Shown here: piece after piece, positions 7,373-14,490 of the stretch
How positions within the stretch are numbered: position 1 is the first letter of the stretch
Layout of the letters: every line of letters begins with the position of its first letter
Origin: Chryseosolibacter sp039917935
Lineage (GTDB): Bacteria; Bacteroidota; Bacteroidia; Cytophagales; Cyclobacteriaceae
Direction: 5' to 3'
Length of the DNA: 15,103 nt
NCBI GenBank assembly: GCA_039917935.1
Contig: JBDSIM010000305.1
Span: 1 to 15,103, forward strand
Position numbers and translations under genes: made by a program
The notes under the pieces: generated by a model
What the model was told of the DNA's origin: nothing
The model's input: only the letters and a program-made list of their open reading frames with translations
Database searches by the model: none

Positions 7373-7888
7373 TTAAGCGGGTATTAAGTTAAACTGCGGA
7401 TGTTGTACAATTAACTTAAACCATTCGGTGTAGGCGGCGGGGTGTGTTTCAATATCTTTCTTCAACCAATGGATATCAACAAACCTCCAGTCTTCTACCT
7501 CTTTCAGGTTGATGGCAGGTGTACCATTAAACGTACCAACAAAGACATGGTCCAATTCATATTCAATCAGATTCCGGTCAAGTTTGGCTTTATAAATAAA
7601 TGAATAAGAAAAAGCAGGTTGAAGGTCGATACCCATCTCCTCTTTCAATCTTCGGCGGGTCGCGTCTTCGATTTTCTCGCCTGGCAGCGGGTGGCTGCAA
7701 CAGGTATTTGTCCAGAGGCCGGCACTGTGATATTTATTTGCGGATCTTTTTTGTAACAGCAATTTTCCAGCATCGTTCAATAAAAGGATGGAGAATGCGC
7801 GGTGCAGCTCACCTCTTTTGTGCGCCTCCATTTTCTCCATAGTGCCAATGGCATTATCCTTAGAATCAACGAGAATTACGTGCTCCAT
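7373..7888 (-). CDS. idi: Isopentenyl-diphosphate delta-isomerase, type 1 (Nudix, 171 aa)
   Basis: Interconverts IPP and DMAPP, feeding isoprenoid chain elongation for carotenoid synthesis. The conserved sequence LHRAFSILLLN holds metal-ligand histidine H29; WTNTCCSHPLPGE (59-71) holds the catalytic cysteine, C64 by comparison with E. coli C67, and H66. LIEYELDHVF carries E109 and E111, equivalent to E. coli E114 and E116. The Nudix-like helix is EDATRRRLKEEMGI (74-87), degenerate in the way usual for IDI. Length is slightly short of E. coli Idi but normal for Bacteroidota. The start ATG overlaps the crtB stop as TAATG (7886-7890), so translation is coupled. Type 1 IDI is soluble and needs divalent metal ions. 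Confidence 0.95.
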   Translation of the reverse strand: MEHVILVDSKDNAIGTMEKMEAHKRGELHRAFSILLLNDAGKLLLQKRSANKYHSAGLWTNTCCSHPLPGEKIEDATRRRLKEEMGIDLQPAFSYSFIYKAKLDRNLIEYELDHVFVGTFNGTPAINLKEVEDWRFVDIHWLKKDIETHPAAYTEWFKLIVQHPQFNLIPA

Positions 7889-8724
7889 TAAATCATATTA
7901 AGTTGATGTTTTACAAAGGAGTAAGCCAATAATGTTGCCTTATGCCGGTTCGGAATGCTTATCCTGCTTTGTAACACGTATTCAGAGGGCGTTTTTCTGA
8001 TTTTTCTGAATAGTGCAAGATAATACATATAGGCTACGTAAACACCAAAGCGTGCAGAACGGGGGAGTTTTTTAATACCGGAAAAGCCCTCTGAAAAATC
8101 ATGTTCAATCCCTTTTTCAATTTCTTTTTTGCTTTGTTCATCAAAGCTGGTCACTTTCAGATGTGGGAAATAAGTTCTTCCCTTGCCCGCAAAATCGTCA
8201 TTGAGATCTCTGAGAAAATTGATTTTTTGAAAAGCGGATCCAAGACTCATGGCCTGTGGCTTTAGCCGTTCATACATTTCATTATCCCCTTTGCAGAATA
8301 CCCGCAGGCACATCAGTCCCACAACTTCTGCTGATCCTACAATATATTCTTTAAATCCATTGTCATCATATGCGTTCTTATGAAGATCCATCTCCATACT
8401 TTTCAGGAAGCGTTCAATAAGCTCCATTTGTATGTTGTATTTATGGACTGCGTGCTGGAAAGAATTTAATATCGGATTCAAACTAATACGTTCTTGTATT
8501 GCCAGAAACGAATCGTGTCGGAAGCGTTCGAACAGGGAATCTTTGTCATAATCGTGAAAGGTGTCTACAATTTCATCGGCGAAGCGCACAAATCCATAAA
8601 TAGCATATATGGGGTCGCGCAGTTGTTTTTCAAGACATAATATGCCAAGAGAAAAAGACGTGCTGTAAGCCTTAGTAGTGAACCGGCTTGCCTGGATGGA
8701 GACCTTATCAAAGAGTGCTTTCAT
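7888..8724 (-). CDS. crtB: Phytoene synthase (278 aa)
   Basis: Condenses two GGPP to 15-cis-phytoene, the committed step of C40 carotenoid synthesis. It is an all-helical squalene/phytoene synthase fold with both aspartate-rich Mg-diphosphate motifs: DEIVD (50-54, in RFADEIVDTF) and DLNDD (173-177, in INFLRDLNDDF). The family phrases TKAYSTSFSLG near the N-terminus and YIVGSAEVVGLMCL (127-140) are also present. Length is normal. A squalene or diapophytoene synthase (CrtM) has similar motifs, but linkage to crtI, crtZ and crtYcd favours CrtB. It starts 7 bp after the crtI stop and overlaps the idi start by 1 nt, so the three genes are tightly coupled. The enzyme is peripheral to the membrane. 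Confidence 0.94.
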   Translation of the reverse strand: MKALFDKVSIQASRFTTKAYSTSFSLGILCLEKQLRDPIYAIYGFVRFADEIVDTFHDYDKDSLFERFRHDSFLAIQERISLNPILNSFQHAVHKYNIQMELIERFLKSMEMDLHKNAYDDNGFKEYIVGSAEVVGLMCLRVFCKGDNEMYERLKPQAMSLGSAFQKINFLRDLNDDFAGKGRTYFPHLKVTSFDEQSKKEIEKGIEHDFSEGFSGIKKLPRSARFGVYVAYMYYLALFRKIRKTPSEYVLQSRISIPNRHKATLLAYSFVKHQLNMI

Positions 8725-8731
8725 GGGGGTA

Positions 8732-10252
8732 TTAATTTACGGACACTTTTGTATTTCGTGTGGTATCGACGCGATTATTCTTTTTATAATTTTTTATAAT
8801 TTCCCTTGCTACAATCTGGCCCGAAATTATCGCCGGTGGCATTCCGGGACCTGGCACCGTTAGCTGACCTGTATAAAACAAATTGTTAATCTTTTTGTTT
8901 ACAATAGCCGGTTTTAAATTTGCCGTTTGCCGTAAAGTATTCGCCAACCCATACGCATTACCCTTATAGGCATTGTAATCTTTTATAAAGTCTTTATGCG
9001 CATAACTTTTTTTATAGACAATATGCGGCCTGATAGATTCCCCGATTAAAATTTCCAAACGATTCATCACCATCTCGAAATATTTTTCACGAATAGATTC
9101 TTCGTCCATCAGTGCGGGCGCAACGGGGATTAGAATAAACAGGTTTTCACTTCCCTGGGGCGCTACGGAGATATCTGTTTTAGAGGTGCACGAAACATAA
9201 AACAACGGGGCAGTTGGCCATTTGGGATCATCATAAATCTCTCTGGCGTGTAGGGTGAGATCCTCATCGAAAAAAAGCGTGTGATGAAGAAGATTTTTTA
9301 CTGGTTTGTTTAAGCCCAGATAGAAGATCAAACTGGAAGGGGCCATTACTCTTGAATCCCAATATTCTTCTGTATACCTTTTTTTCTCCTGAGCAACGAG
9401 ATCTTTCTCAACATGATGATAGTCTGCACCAGCCACAATATAATCAGCGGGGAAAAAAATTCCGTTTGCCCACAATCCGTTAGCCTTCCGGGAATCGGTT
9501 TCGAGTTTGGACACAGGACTGTTAAATTTAAATTTCACGCCTTGTTCTTCAGCCAGATGAACCATCGCCTCTATGATCTTGTGCATCCCTCCCATAGGAT
9601 ACCAGGTACCTAAAGCCATGTCAGCGTAATTCATGAGGCTATAAAGCGCGGGGGTATTTTCCGCTGTGGCCCCTAAAAACAAAACGGGAAATTCAAGAAG
9701 CTTAATTATTTTCGGGTGCTTGAAAAATTTCCTTACGTATTTTGAAAGCGATTGAAAAACATGAAGTTTGAACAGCCCTTTCGCAAGGTCCACATCAAAG
9801 AACTCACTCATCGACAGCCCTGGTTTGTAAACCAGATTTTGAATGCCAATGGCATATTTATGCTCTCCTTCCTTGAGGAACTTCAACAAATGCTTGCTGC
9901 TCCCTGGTTCAAGATTTTCAAACAATTGACAGAGAGGCTCTATTCCCGCCGGGATGTCAAGGTAATCTCCCTTTCCAAAGTAAATCCGATAGGAAGGATC
10001 GAGTCTTTTAAGGTCGTAATAATCGGAAGGCTTTTTTTTAAAATGTTCAAAGAATTTTTCGAAGACATCAGGCATCCAGTACCAACTCGGCCCCATGTCA
10101 AACACAAATTTTTCCGCCTCAAACTTTCTTGCGCGTCCCCCTGGGGTTGCATTCTTTTCAAATAGCGTAACGTCAAAGCCTTCTTTCGCAAGACATGCAG
10201 CCGCGGATAAACCGGCAAAACCAGCACCAATGACAGCTACTCTTTTTATCAT
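8732..10252 (-). CDS. crtI: Phytoene desaturase, CrtI family (506 aa)
   Basis: FAD-dependent desaturase expected to convert phytoene to lycopene. The N-terminus has the Rossmann dinucleotide motif VAVIGAGFAGLSAAACLA followed by the acidic strand end LFEK and the GGRA motif. FDMGPSWYWMPDVFEKFF follows at about residues 51-68. The C-terminal signature FYTGQLTVPGPGMPPAIISG, before a terminal helix, is characteristic of CrtI-type desaturases. Length is normal. I place the start at ATG 10252, because the longer frame would begin with a TTG at 10261 and adds only three residues, while MIKRVAVIGAG is the typical start. It is the only desaturase in the window. CrtN or CrtD activities cannot be separated from CrtI by motif, but the pathway context points to CrtI. 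It begins 34 bp after the sigma-factor stop. Confidence 0.93.
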   Translation of the reverse strand: MIKRVAVIGAGFAGLSAAACLAKEGFDVTLFEKNATPGGRARKFEAEKFVFDMGPSWYWMPDVFEKFFEHFKKKPSDYYDLKRLDPSYRIYFGKGDYLDIPAGIEPLCQLFENLEPGSSKHLLKFLKEGEHKYAIGIQNLVYKPGLSMSEFFDVDLAKGLFKLHVFQSLSKYVRKFFKHPKIIKLLEFPVLFLGATAENTPALYSLMNYADMALGTWYPMGGMHKIIEAMVHLAEEQGVKFKFNSPVSKLETDSRKANGLWANGIFFPADYIVAGADYHHVEKDLVAQEKKRYTEEYWDSRVMAPSSLIFYLGLNKPVKNLLHHTLFFDEDLTLHAREIYDDPKWPTAPLFYVSCTSKTDISVAPQGSENLFILIPVAPALMDEESIREKYFEMVMNRLEILIGESIRPHIVYKKSYAHKDFIKDYNAYKGNAYGLANTLRQTANLKPAIVNKKINNLFYTGQLTVPGPGMPPAIISGQIVAREIIKNYKKNNRVDTTRNTKVSVN

Positions 10253-10286
10253 GGAAGGCAATCAGGGTATGTGAAAATCAAAATAA

Positions 10287-10781
10287 TTAAAGAAGTTTCT
10301 TTTGTATCTCTTTTCTGGCGTGGAAGATACGGTTCTTTACTGTTCCAATGGGAATGCCAAGATGATCAGCGATCTCATGATACTTATAGCCGGAAGTGTG
10401 CAGTTTAAAGGGTGTTCTCAACTCCTCTTTCAATTCCTCTACATTTTTCCAGATATCCTGATATTCATATCGCGTTTCTGGTCCACTGAATGTATGTTTG
10501 TCCTCTACATTTAAAAAATACAATTCGGTAGTAGTGTCTCGGCTCGTTCTGGCACGTTGATTTTTTCTATAGTTATTAATGAACGTGTTCCGCATGATGG
10601 TATACAACCAGCCTTTCAGATTAGTATTTTCTCTGAATTTATCTTTATACATCAGCGCTTTCAGAATAGTATCCTGAACCAAATCGGAAGATTCTTCCTG
10701 GTCCGAAGTGAATTTTCTGGTAAAAGTTTTCAAAGTACTGCCCAGAGCAGCAATCTGAAGGCTAATTTCTTGCGTTTCCAT
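10287..10781 (-). CDS. ECF-type RNA polymerase sigma factor (164 aa)
   Basis: A two-domain sigma-70-family factor. Region 2 (about 8-80) contains DLVQDTILKAL and the -10-recognising stretch NLKGWLYTIMRNTFINNYRK. Region 4 (about 112-163) contains the helix-turn-helix YHEIADHLGIPIGTVKNRIF. There is no region 1 or 3, as expected for the ECF group. It lies directly after the cobalamin-type MerR regulator and before crtI. In Myxococcus the ECF factor CarQ drives light-induced carotenogenesis but is held by the membrane anti-sigma CarR; no anti-sigma gene is visible here. The likely role is activation of this cluster or dispersed light/oxidative-stress genes, with its own level set by the regulator. 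The exact TATATTTG box 29 bp upstream is its likely promoter. Confidence 0.92.
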   Translation of the reverse strand: METQEISLQIAALGSTLKTFTRKFTSDQEESSDLVQDTILKALMYKDKFRENTNLKGWLYTIMRNTFINNYRKNQRARTSRDTTTELYFLNVEDKHTFSGPETRYEYQDIWKNVEELKEELRTPFKLHTSGYKYHEIADHLGIPIGTVKNRIFHARKEIQKKLL

Positions 10782-10809
10782 TGTTTAATGATATTATGTT
10801 AATCATAAA

Positions 10810-10817
10810 CAAATATA
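10810..10817 (-). promoter_or_regulatory. -7 promoter box TATATTTG for the sigma-factor/crt transcription unit
   Basis: Read on the minus strand, TATATTTG is an exact match to the Bacteroidota TAnnTTTG consensus. It lies 29-36 bases before the sigma-factor ATG, giving a predicted leader of about 20 nt. At the expected -33 position there is no TTG; instead the area is covered by the ACAAAATAT direct repeat. A promoter with a good -7 box and no -33 element under repeated sites fits a regulated promoter. The transcription start is not shown by sequence alone. Confidence 0.6.
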
Positions 10818-10830
10818 CGCTTTATTACAT

Positions 10831-10877
10831 ATTTTGTTATATTTTGTCTAATATTTATTTTTAAAGATTAGACAAAA
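10831..10877. promoter_or_regulatory. Putative operator array: 11-bp inverted repeat plus 10-bp direct repeat
   Basis: TTTTGTCTAAT (10842-10852) and ATTAGACAAAA (10867-10877) are perfect 11-bp inverted arms with a 14-nt A/T-rich spacer. A further related half-site, ATTTTGTTAT (10831-10840), precedes ATTTTGTCTA (10841-10850) in tandem; on the minus strand these read as two ACAAAATAT units with a 10-bp period. The array starts immediately after the regulator's TAG stop and ends just upstream of the TATATTTG box, covering the -33 area. There is no T-run after the hairpin on either strand, so a terminator is unlikely. I infer that the cobalamin-type MerR regulator binds here. Confidence 0.6.
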
Positions 10878-11762
10878 CTAGCGATTGATGATGTTTGACT
10901 TCAATTCCGTCACATTTTTGAAGAGCCGGATCCGGTCGAAACGGCACTTATAATCCAGATGCTGTACCTGGAAACCTGAAACCAGGATTCTGGAACAGGG
11001 AAAATCAACCGCGAGCAAGTCTAAATATTCTTCTATTGTAAACCTGGATACCGCAGTAGTGATTGACGTTACGATCATATCAGGATAATGGGTGGCATAT
11101 ATTTGTTTCAAATCCTGATGTGGAACCGCCTGGCCTAAATAGAAAGTTCTGTACCCAGCTTTCCTTAATAAGTAGTGATAAAAAAGCAGCCCTATTTCAT
11201 GCAGCTCTTTCTCTGCCAGGAATAAGAGCACTTTCCTTGAGTTACTGGACGGGAGGGTTAACGCATCAATGGCAACAATCAATTTTTGCCTGATGAGATT
11301 TGAAATAAAATGTTCCTGAGCAGGCGAGATATTGTTAGTCTGCCAGAGTATACCTATTTTTTCAAGGAAGGGGTAAACGATGCTTATAAAGGTGTGTTCA
11401 AAATCATATCGAAGAATTAACGAAGAGAGTGTCTTTTCGAACTTTTCTTCATCGAGGTCAATCATGGCAACCGTAAGCTGGTTGATATGAATGGAGTTAT
11501 CACTTATACTTTTGCTGATGTCAAGGATCTTTTCACTGATTTCTTCCTCTGACATTTCAGATATTTTTGAAATCTTGATCCCGTTATTGTTTAACAGCGA
11601 AACATTAATTATTTTCTTAAGATCTTCATCAGAATAAAGCCGGATATTGGTGTTCGTGCGCTTAGGCTCAATGACGCTGTAGCGCTTTTCCCAGATGCGA
11701 ATGGTGTGGGCTTTAATTCCCGAGAGTTTTTCCAGTTCTTTAATAGAATAAATGCCCATCAT
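10878..11762 (-). CDS. carH: MerR-type regulator with cobalamin-binding domain, CarH/LitR-like light sensor (294 aa)
   Basis: Residues 4-72 form a MerR winged helix (YSIKELEKLSGIKAHTIRIW, then RLYSDEDLKKI). A helical cap domain (about 92-168) carries W140-QTNNISPAQ-E150-H151, exactly the W-x9-E-H signature that in CarH and LitR packs on the upper face of adenosylcobalamin. A Rossmann B12-binding domain follows (about 176-290). It has E186-LHEI-G191, the ExHxxG variant of the DxHxxG motif, with H188 as likely lower axial ligand; S233-I-T lies 41 residues after it, and G263 takes the place of the usual GG. Known CarH is a dark-state tetramer that represses carotenoid genes and falls apart when light breaks the Co-C bond. 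Position at the head of a carotenoid/photolyase cluster fits that role. The ATG at 11762 is followed directly by a second ATG at 11759. Direct light sensing is inferred from motif and context. Confidence 0.88.
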   Translation of the reverse strand: MMGIYSIKELEKLSGIKAHTIRIWEKRYSVIEPKRTNTNIRLYSDEDLKKIINVSLLNNNGIKISKISEMSEEEISEKILDISKSISDNSIHINQLTVAMIDLDEEKFEKTLSSLILRYDFEHTFISIVYPFLEKIGILWQTNNISPAQEHFISNLIRQKLIVAIDALTLPSSNSRKVLLFLAEKELHEIGLLFYHYLLRKAGYRTFYLGQAVPHQDLKQIYATHYPDMIVTSITTAVSRFTIEEYLDLLAVDFPCSRILVSGFQVQHLDYKCRFDRIRLFKNVTELKSNIINR

Positions 11763-11837
11763 GCAAAGATTTAACCACCATAACAGCTCGCAGGTACAAT
11801 TGTTTTTCAGTTGATGTGATAATGATAACTTTATTTT
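11763..11837. promoter_or_regulatory. Divergent intergenic region between the carH-like gene and the helicase
   Basis: This 75-bp stretch must hold promoters for both directions. On the minus strand AATCTTTG, close to the regulator start, matches TAnnTTTG at seven of eight positions. On the plus strand TAACTTTA (11826-11833) matches at seven of eight but lies only 4 bp before the helicase ATG. Neither has a well-placed -33 TTG. The ACAAAATAT/TTGTCTAA sites found before the sigma gene are absent here. Confidence 0.3.
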
Positions 11838-14288
11838 ATGTCAGCAGATGTCTTAAAGGTAGGAAAAGAATGGTTTCAGAAAATGGGTTGGAACCCATTT
11901 ACCTTTCAGCTTGAAGCCTGGCAGGCATACCTTGATGGCAAAAGTGGATTAGTCAACGCACCCACGGGGAGCGGGAAAACCTACTCGCTGATGATGCCCC
12001 TTGTGCTGGAATTCATTCAAAATTATCGCACACAAACCGCTATCAAAAATGCGGGTTTACAGGCTATTTGGATAACCCCGATCAGAGCTCTTTCAAAAGA
12101 AATAGAGATTTCAGCCAATCGCCTCATTGAAGGACTAGACCTATCTATGAAGATAGGCGTGCGTTCAGGTGATACTTCGTTGAAAGAAAGAACCCGGCAG
12201 AAATTAAAACCGCCACAACTGCTTATCACAACACCGGAAAGTCTTCACCTTTTACTGGCCCAGAAATCTTATCCGGACTTTTTTAAGGATGTGAAAGTGT
12301 TGATTGCAGATGAATGGCACGAGCTTATGGGATCAAAAAGGGGAGTGCAGGTTGAACTTGCTCTTTCAAGACTGAAAGCAGTGGCCCCACAACTGAAGGT
12401 CTGGGGTATCTCTGCGACGATTGGAAATATGGAGCAGGCACTCGAAGCTTTGCTGGGTAGTTATTATAAGGACGGAAAATATAAGGTGATTCGTGCTGAC
12501 ATTAAAAAGCGGGTGGAAATTATTTCCGTTATTCCCGATTCGCTCGAACGGATGCCGTGGGCAGGTCATCTGGGGATCCAGCTACTGGATAAAGTTGTTG
12601 ACATTGTCAGAAAAAGTAACAGTACGCTAATCTTTACCAACACGCGATCCTTTGCTGAGATTTGGTATCAGCGAATGCTGGAAATGGCCCCGGAGTTTTC
12701 CGGGCTTATCGCGATGCATCACGGTTCTATCAGTCAGGAATTAAGGAATTGGGTGGAGGAGAAACTCCACGAGGGAAAACTCAAAGCGGTGGTCTGCACT
12801 TCCAGTCTGGACCTCGGTGTGGACTTCAGGCCCGTAGAAACCGTCATCCAGATTGGGGGTCCGAAAGGTGTCGCGAGGTTCCTTCAAAGGGCTGGCCGAA
12901 GTGGTCACCAGCCCGGCGCAGTCAGCAGAATTTATTTTGTCCCAACCCACTCCCTGGAGTTAATGGAAGCAGCGGGGATAAGGGAAGCAATCACCAGGAA
13001 CATTATTGAAGACAGGGTTCCCTATATCCGTTCCTTTGACGTGTTAATACAATATCTCATTACCCTTGCGGTGTCTGATGGCTTTGAACCGGATAAGATC
13101 TACGAAGAAATATTAGGGACATTTAGTTTCTCCAGCGTTTCTGAAGATGAATGGATCTGGATCCTGAATTTCATAACCACCGGGGGTGACTCCCTTCAGG
13201 CATACGATGAGTACCGAAAGGTGGTAATTCGCAATGGGATATACAAAGTAGAAAGCCGGACACTGGCGATGAAGCATAGGCTTTCCGTTGGAACGATTGT
13301 AGGCGATACCGCCCTGTTCGTTAAATTTGTTACTGGTAAATATCTGGGTACCATTGAAGAAAGTTTTATATCCAGGTTAAATCCGGGCGATGTATTCTGG
13401 TTTGCGGGAAAGAGCCTTGAAATGGTCCGCATTAAAGAGATGGAGGTACATGTTAGAAAATCAAACAAAACAAAAGGAATAGTGCCCTCCTGGATGGGAG
13501 GAAGGATGCCCCTCTCATCACAGATGAGTGAGATGATTCGGTTTAAGATTGACGAGGTCGTGCGGGGGGTGGAGTTCGACGAAGAAATGAAATTTCTTAA
13601 ACCGCTCTTCAAGCTTCAGCAACACCGTTCACACCTTCCCGGCAAAGATGAATTCCTGATCGAATATTTTAAAAGCACTGAAGGCTATCATGTGTTGTTG
13701 TATCCGTTCGAAGGGCGCTTCGTGCACGAAGGTATGGCCGCATTGATAGCCTTCCGCATATCGCAGATTCAGCCAATCAGTTTTTCGATTGCCATGAACG
13801 ACTATGGATTTGAATTGTTATCGGATCAACCTATCCCTATCGATGAGGCGGTCGAGACTAACATGCTCGGAGTAGAAAATCTTTTGACTGATATTCAGGC
13901 CAGCATTAATTCGACTGAAATGGCGCGCCGAAAATTCAGGGACATTGCTGCCATCAGCGGACTTGTATTCAAAGGTTATCCTGGCAAGCCAGTGAAAGAC
14001 AGGCACCTCCAATCATCTACCCAACTTTTTTTCAATGTTTTCAACGATTACGAAGCGCACAATCTTTTGCTGCGACAGTCATATGAAGAGGTTTTGGATT
14101 TCCAGCTTGAGGAAGCCCGTCTTCGACGGGCATTGGAAAGGATTGCCAAACAAAAAATCATCATCACTCATCCGGAGAAACCGAGTCCTTTCGCATTTCC
14201 GATTATCGTCGACCGGTTGCGTGAAAAACTGACCAGCGAAAAACTGGAGGACAGGATTAAGAAGATGGCGCTGCAGTATTCAAAATAA
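11838..14288 (+). CDS. Ligase-associated DNA damage response DExH-box helicase, Lhr-type (816 aa)
   Basis: A superfamily 2 helicase of the Lhr core group. Q-motif-like FTFQLEAWQAYLDG leads to Walker A APTGSGKT (41-48); TTPESLHLLL (131-140) is the usual Ib region. The Walker B box is DEWH (158-161, in ADEWHELMGSKRGVQ), motif III is SAT (192-194), and RecA2 contains LIFTNTRSFAE, TSSLDLGVDF (321-330) and motif VI QRAGRSGH (350-357). The rest (about 400-816) is the winged-helix and Lhr-specific C-terminal region. The DEWH/GSKRG combination and a length near 820 fit the ligase-associated helicase family, whose usual neighbours are an ATP-dependent DNA ligase, an exonuclease and a metallophosphoesterase. 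None is beside it here: the upstream neighbour is the divergent carH-like gene and downstream is non-coding DNA. It probably unwinds damaged DNA with 3'-5' polarity, by family analogy. Confidence 0.92.
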   Translation: MSADVLKVGKEWFQKMGWNPFTFQLEAWQAYLDGKSGLVNAPTGSGKTYSLMMPLVLEFIQNYRTQTAIKNAGLQAIWITPIRALSKEIEISANRLIEGLDLSMKIGVRSGDTSLKERTRQKLKPPQLLITTPESLHLLLAQKSYPDFFKDVKVLIADEWHELMGSKRGVQVELALSRLKAVAPQLKVWGISATIGNMEQALEALLGSYYKDGKYKVIRADIKKRVEIISVIPDSLERMPWAGHLGIQLLDKVVDIVRKSNSTLIFTNTRSFAEIWYQRMLEMAPEFSGLIAMHHGSISQELRNWVEEKLHEGKLKAVVCTSSLDLGVDFRPVETVIQIGGPKGVARFLQRAGRSGHQPGAVSRIYFVPTHSLELMEAAGIREAITRNIIEDRVPYIRSFDVLIQYLITLAVSDGFEPDKIYEEILGTFSFSSVSEDEWIWILNFITTGGDSLQAYDEYRKVVIRNGIYKVESRTLAMKHRLSVGTIVGDTALFVKFVTGKYLGTIEESFISRLNPGDVFWFAGKSLEMVRIKEMEVHVRKSNKTKGIVPSWMGGRMPLSSQMSEMIRFKIDEVVRGVEFDEEMKFLKPLFKLQQHRSHLPGKDEFLIEYFKSTEGYHVLLYPFEGRFVHEGMAALIAFRISQIQPISFSIAMNDYGFELLSDQPIPIDEAVETNMLGVENLLTDIQASINSTEMARRKFRDIAAISGLVFKGYPGKPVKDRHLQSSTQLFFNVFNDYEAHNLLLRQSYEEVLDFQLEEARLRRALERIAKQKIIITHPEKPSPFAFPIIVDRLREKLTSEKLEDRIKKMALQYSK

Positions 14289-14314
14289 ACCTACACGGTA
14301 ACGCCTCCCTGAGA

Positions 14315-14395
14315 CCTGTCATTGTAAGTCAACGTTCCGACGCAAGTCGTAATGTGTTGACGAAGCAATCCCCCTGCAAAAAAGTCGTCAACACA
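14315..14395. repeat. Intergenic inverted-repeat element with two overlapping hairpins
   Basis: The 202-bp gap after the helicase holds no gene but much structure. TGTGTTGACGA (14353-14363) and TCGTCAACACA (14385-14395) are perfect 11-bp arms with a 21-nt spacer. The left arm can instead pair upstream: GTCAAC (14328-14333) with GTTGAC (14356-14361), enclosing a CGAC-GCAA-GTCG tetraloop hairpin (14338-14349). The two foldings exclude each other. The left part, CCTGTCATTGTAAG and later GACGAAGCAATCCCC, resembles the widespread dispersed TGTCATTGCGAG...GAAGCAATC intergenic repeats as I remember them. There is no T-run, so it is not a standard terminator. Confidence 0.5.
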
Positions 14396-14431
14396 AGACG
14401 GAAACAATAAGCTATGAAATTGGATCCGGGC

Positions 14432-14448
14432 CGAAGCGAGGCGCTTTG
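14432..14448. repeat. Short GC-rich hairpin CGAAGCG-AGG-CGCTTTG
   Basis: Seven paired positions (one G-T wobble) with a 3-nt loop lie between the repeat element and the VOC gene. No T-run follows on either strand. It may be the eroded end of the neighbouring repeat or a weak transcription or RNA-processing signal for the convergent genes. Confidence 0.3.
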
Positions 14449-14490
14449 TCGAACTGGATTTATGGGATTAATGGATGGCCTTTATTCCTT

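Noticed and set aside
9752..10165. 137-residue plus-strand open frame opposite crtI
   Set aside because: It is the complement of a well-supported CrtI coding frame, has no recognisable domain, and lies wholly inside that gene.
10842..10877. The 11-bp inverted repeat after carH read as a transcription terminator
   Set aside because: The stem is A/T-rich, the loop is 14 nt and no T-run follows on the minus strand; its position next to a -7 box fits an operator better.
12662..13009. 115-residue plus-strand frame inside the helicase
   Set aside because: It overlaps helicase motifs V and VI in another frame and has no domain of its own.
13196..13612. 138-residue minus-strand open frame inside the helicase
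   Set aside because: It is antisense to a conserved helicase frame with uninterrupted homology; the composition is that of a shadow frame.
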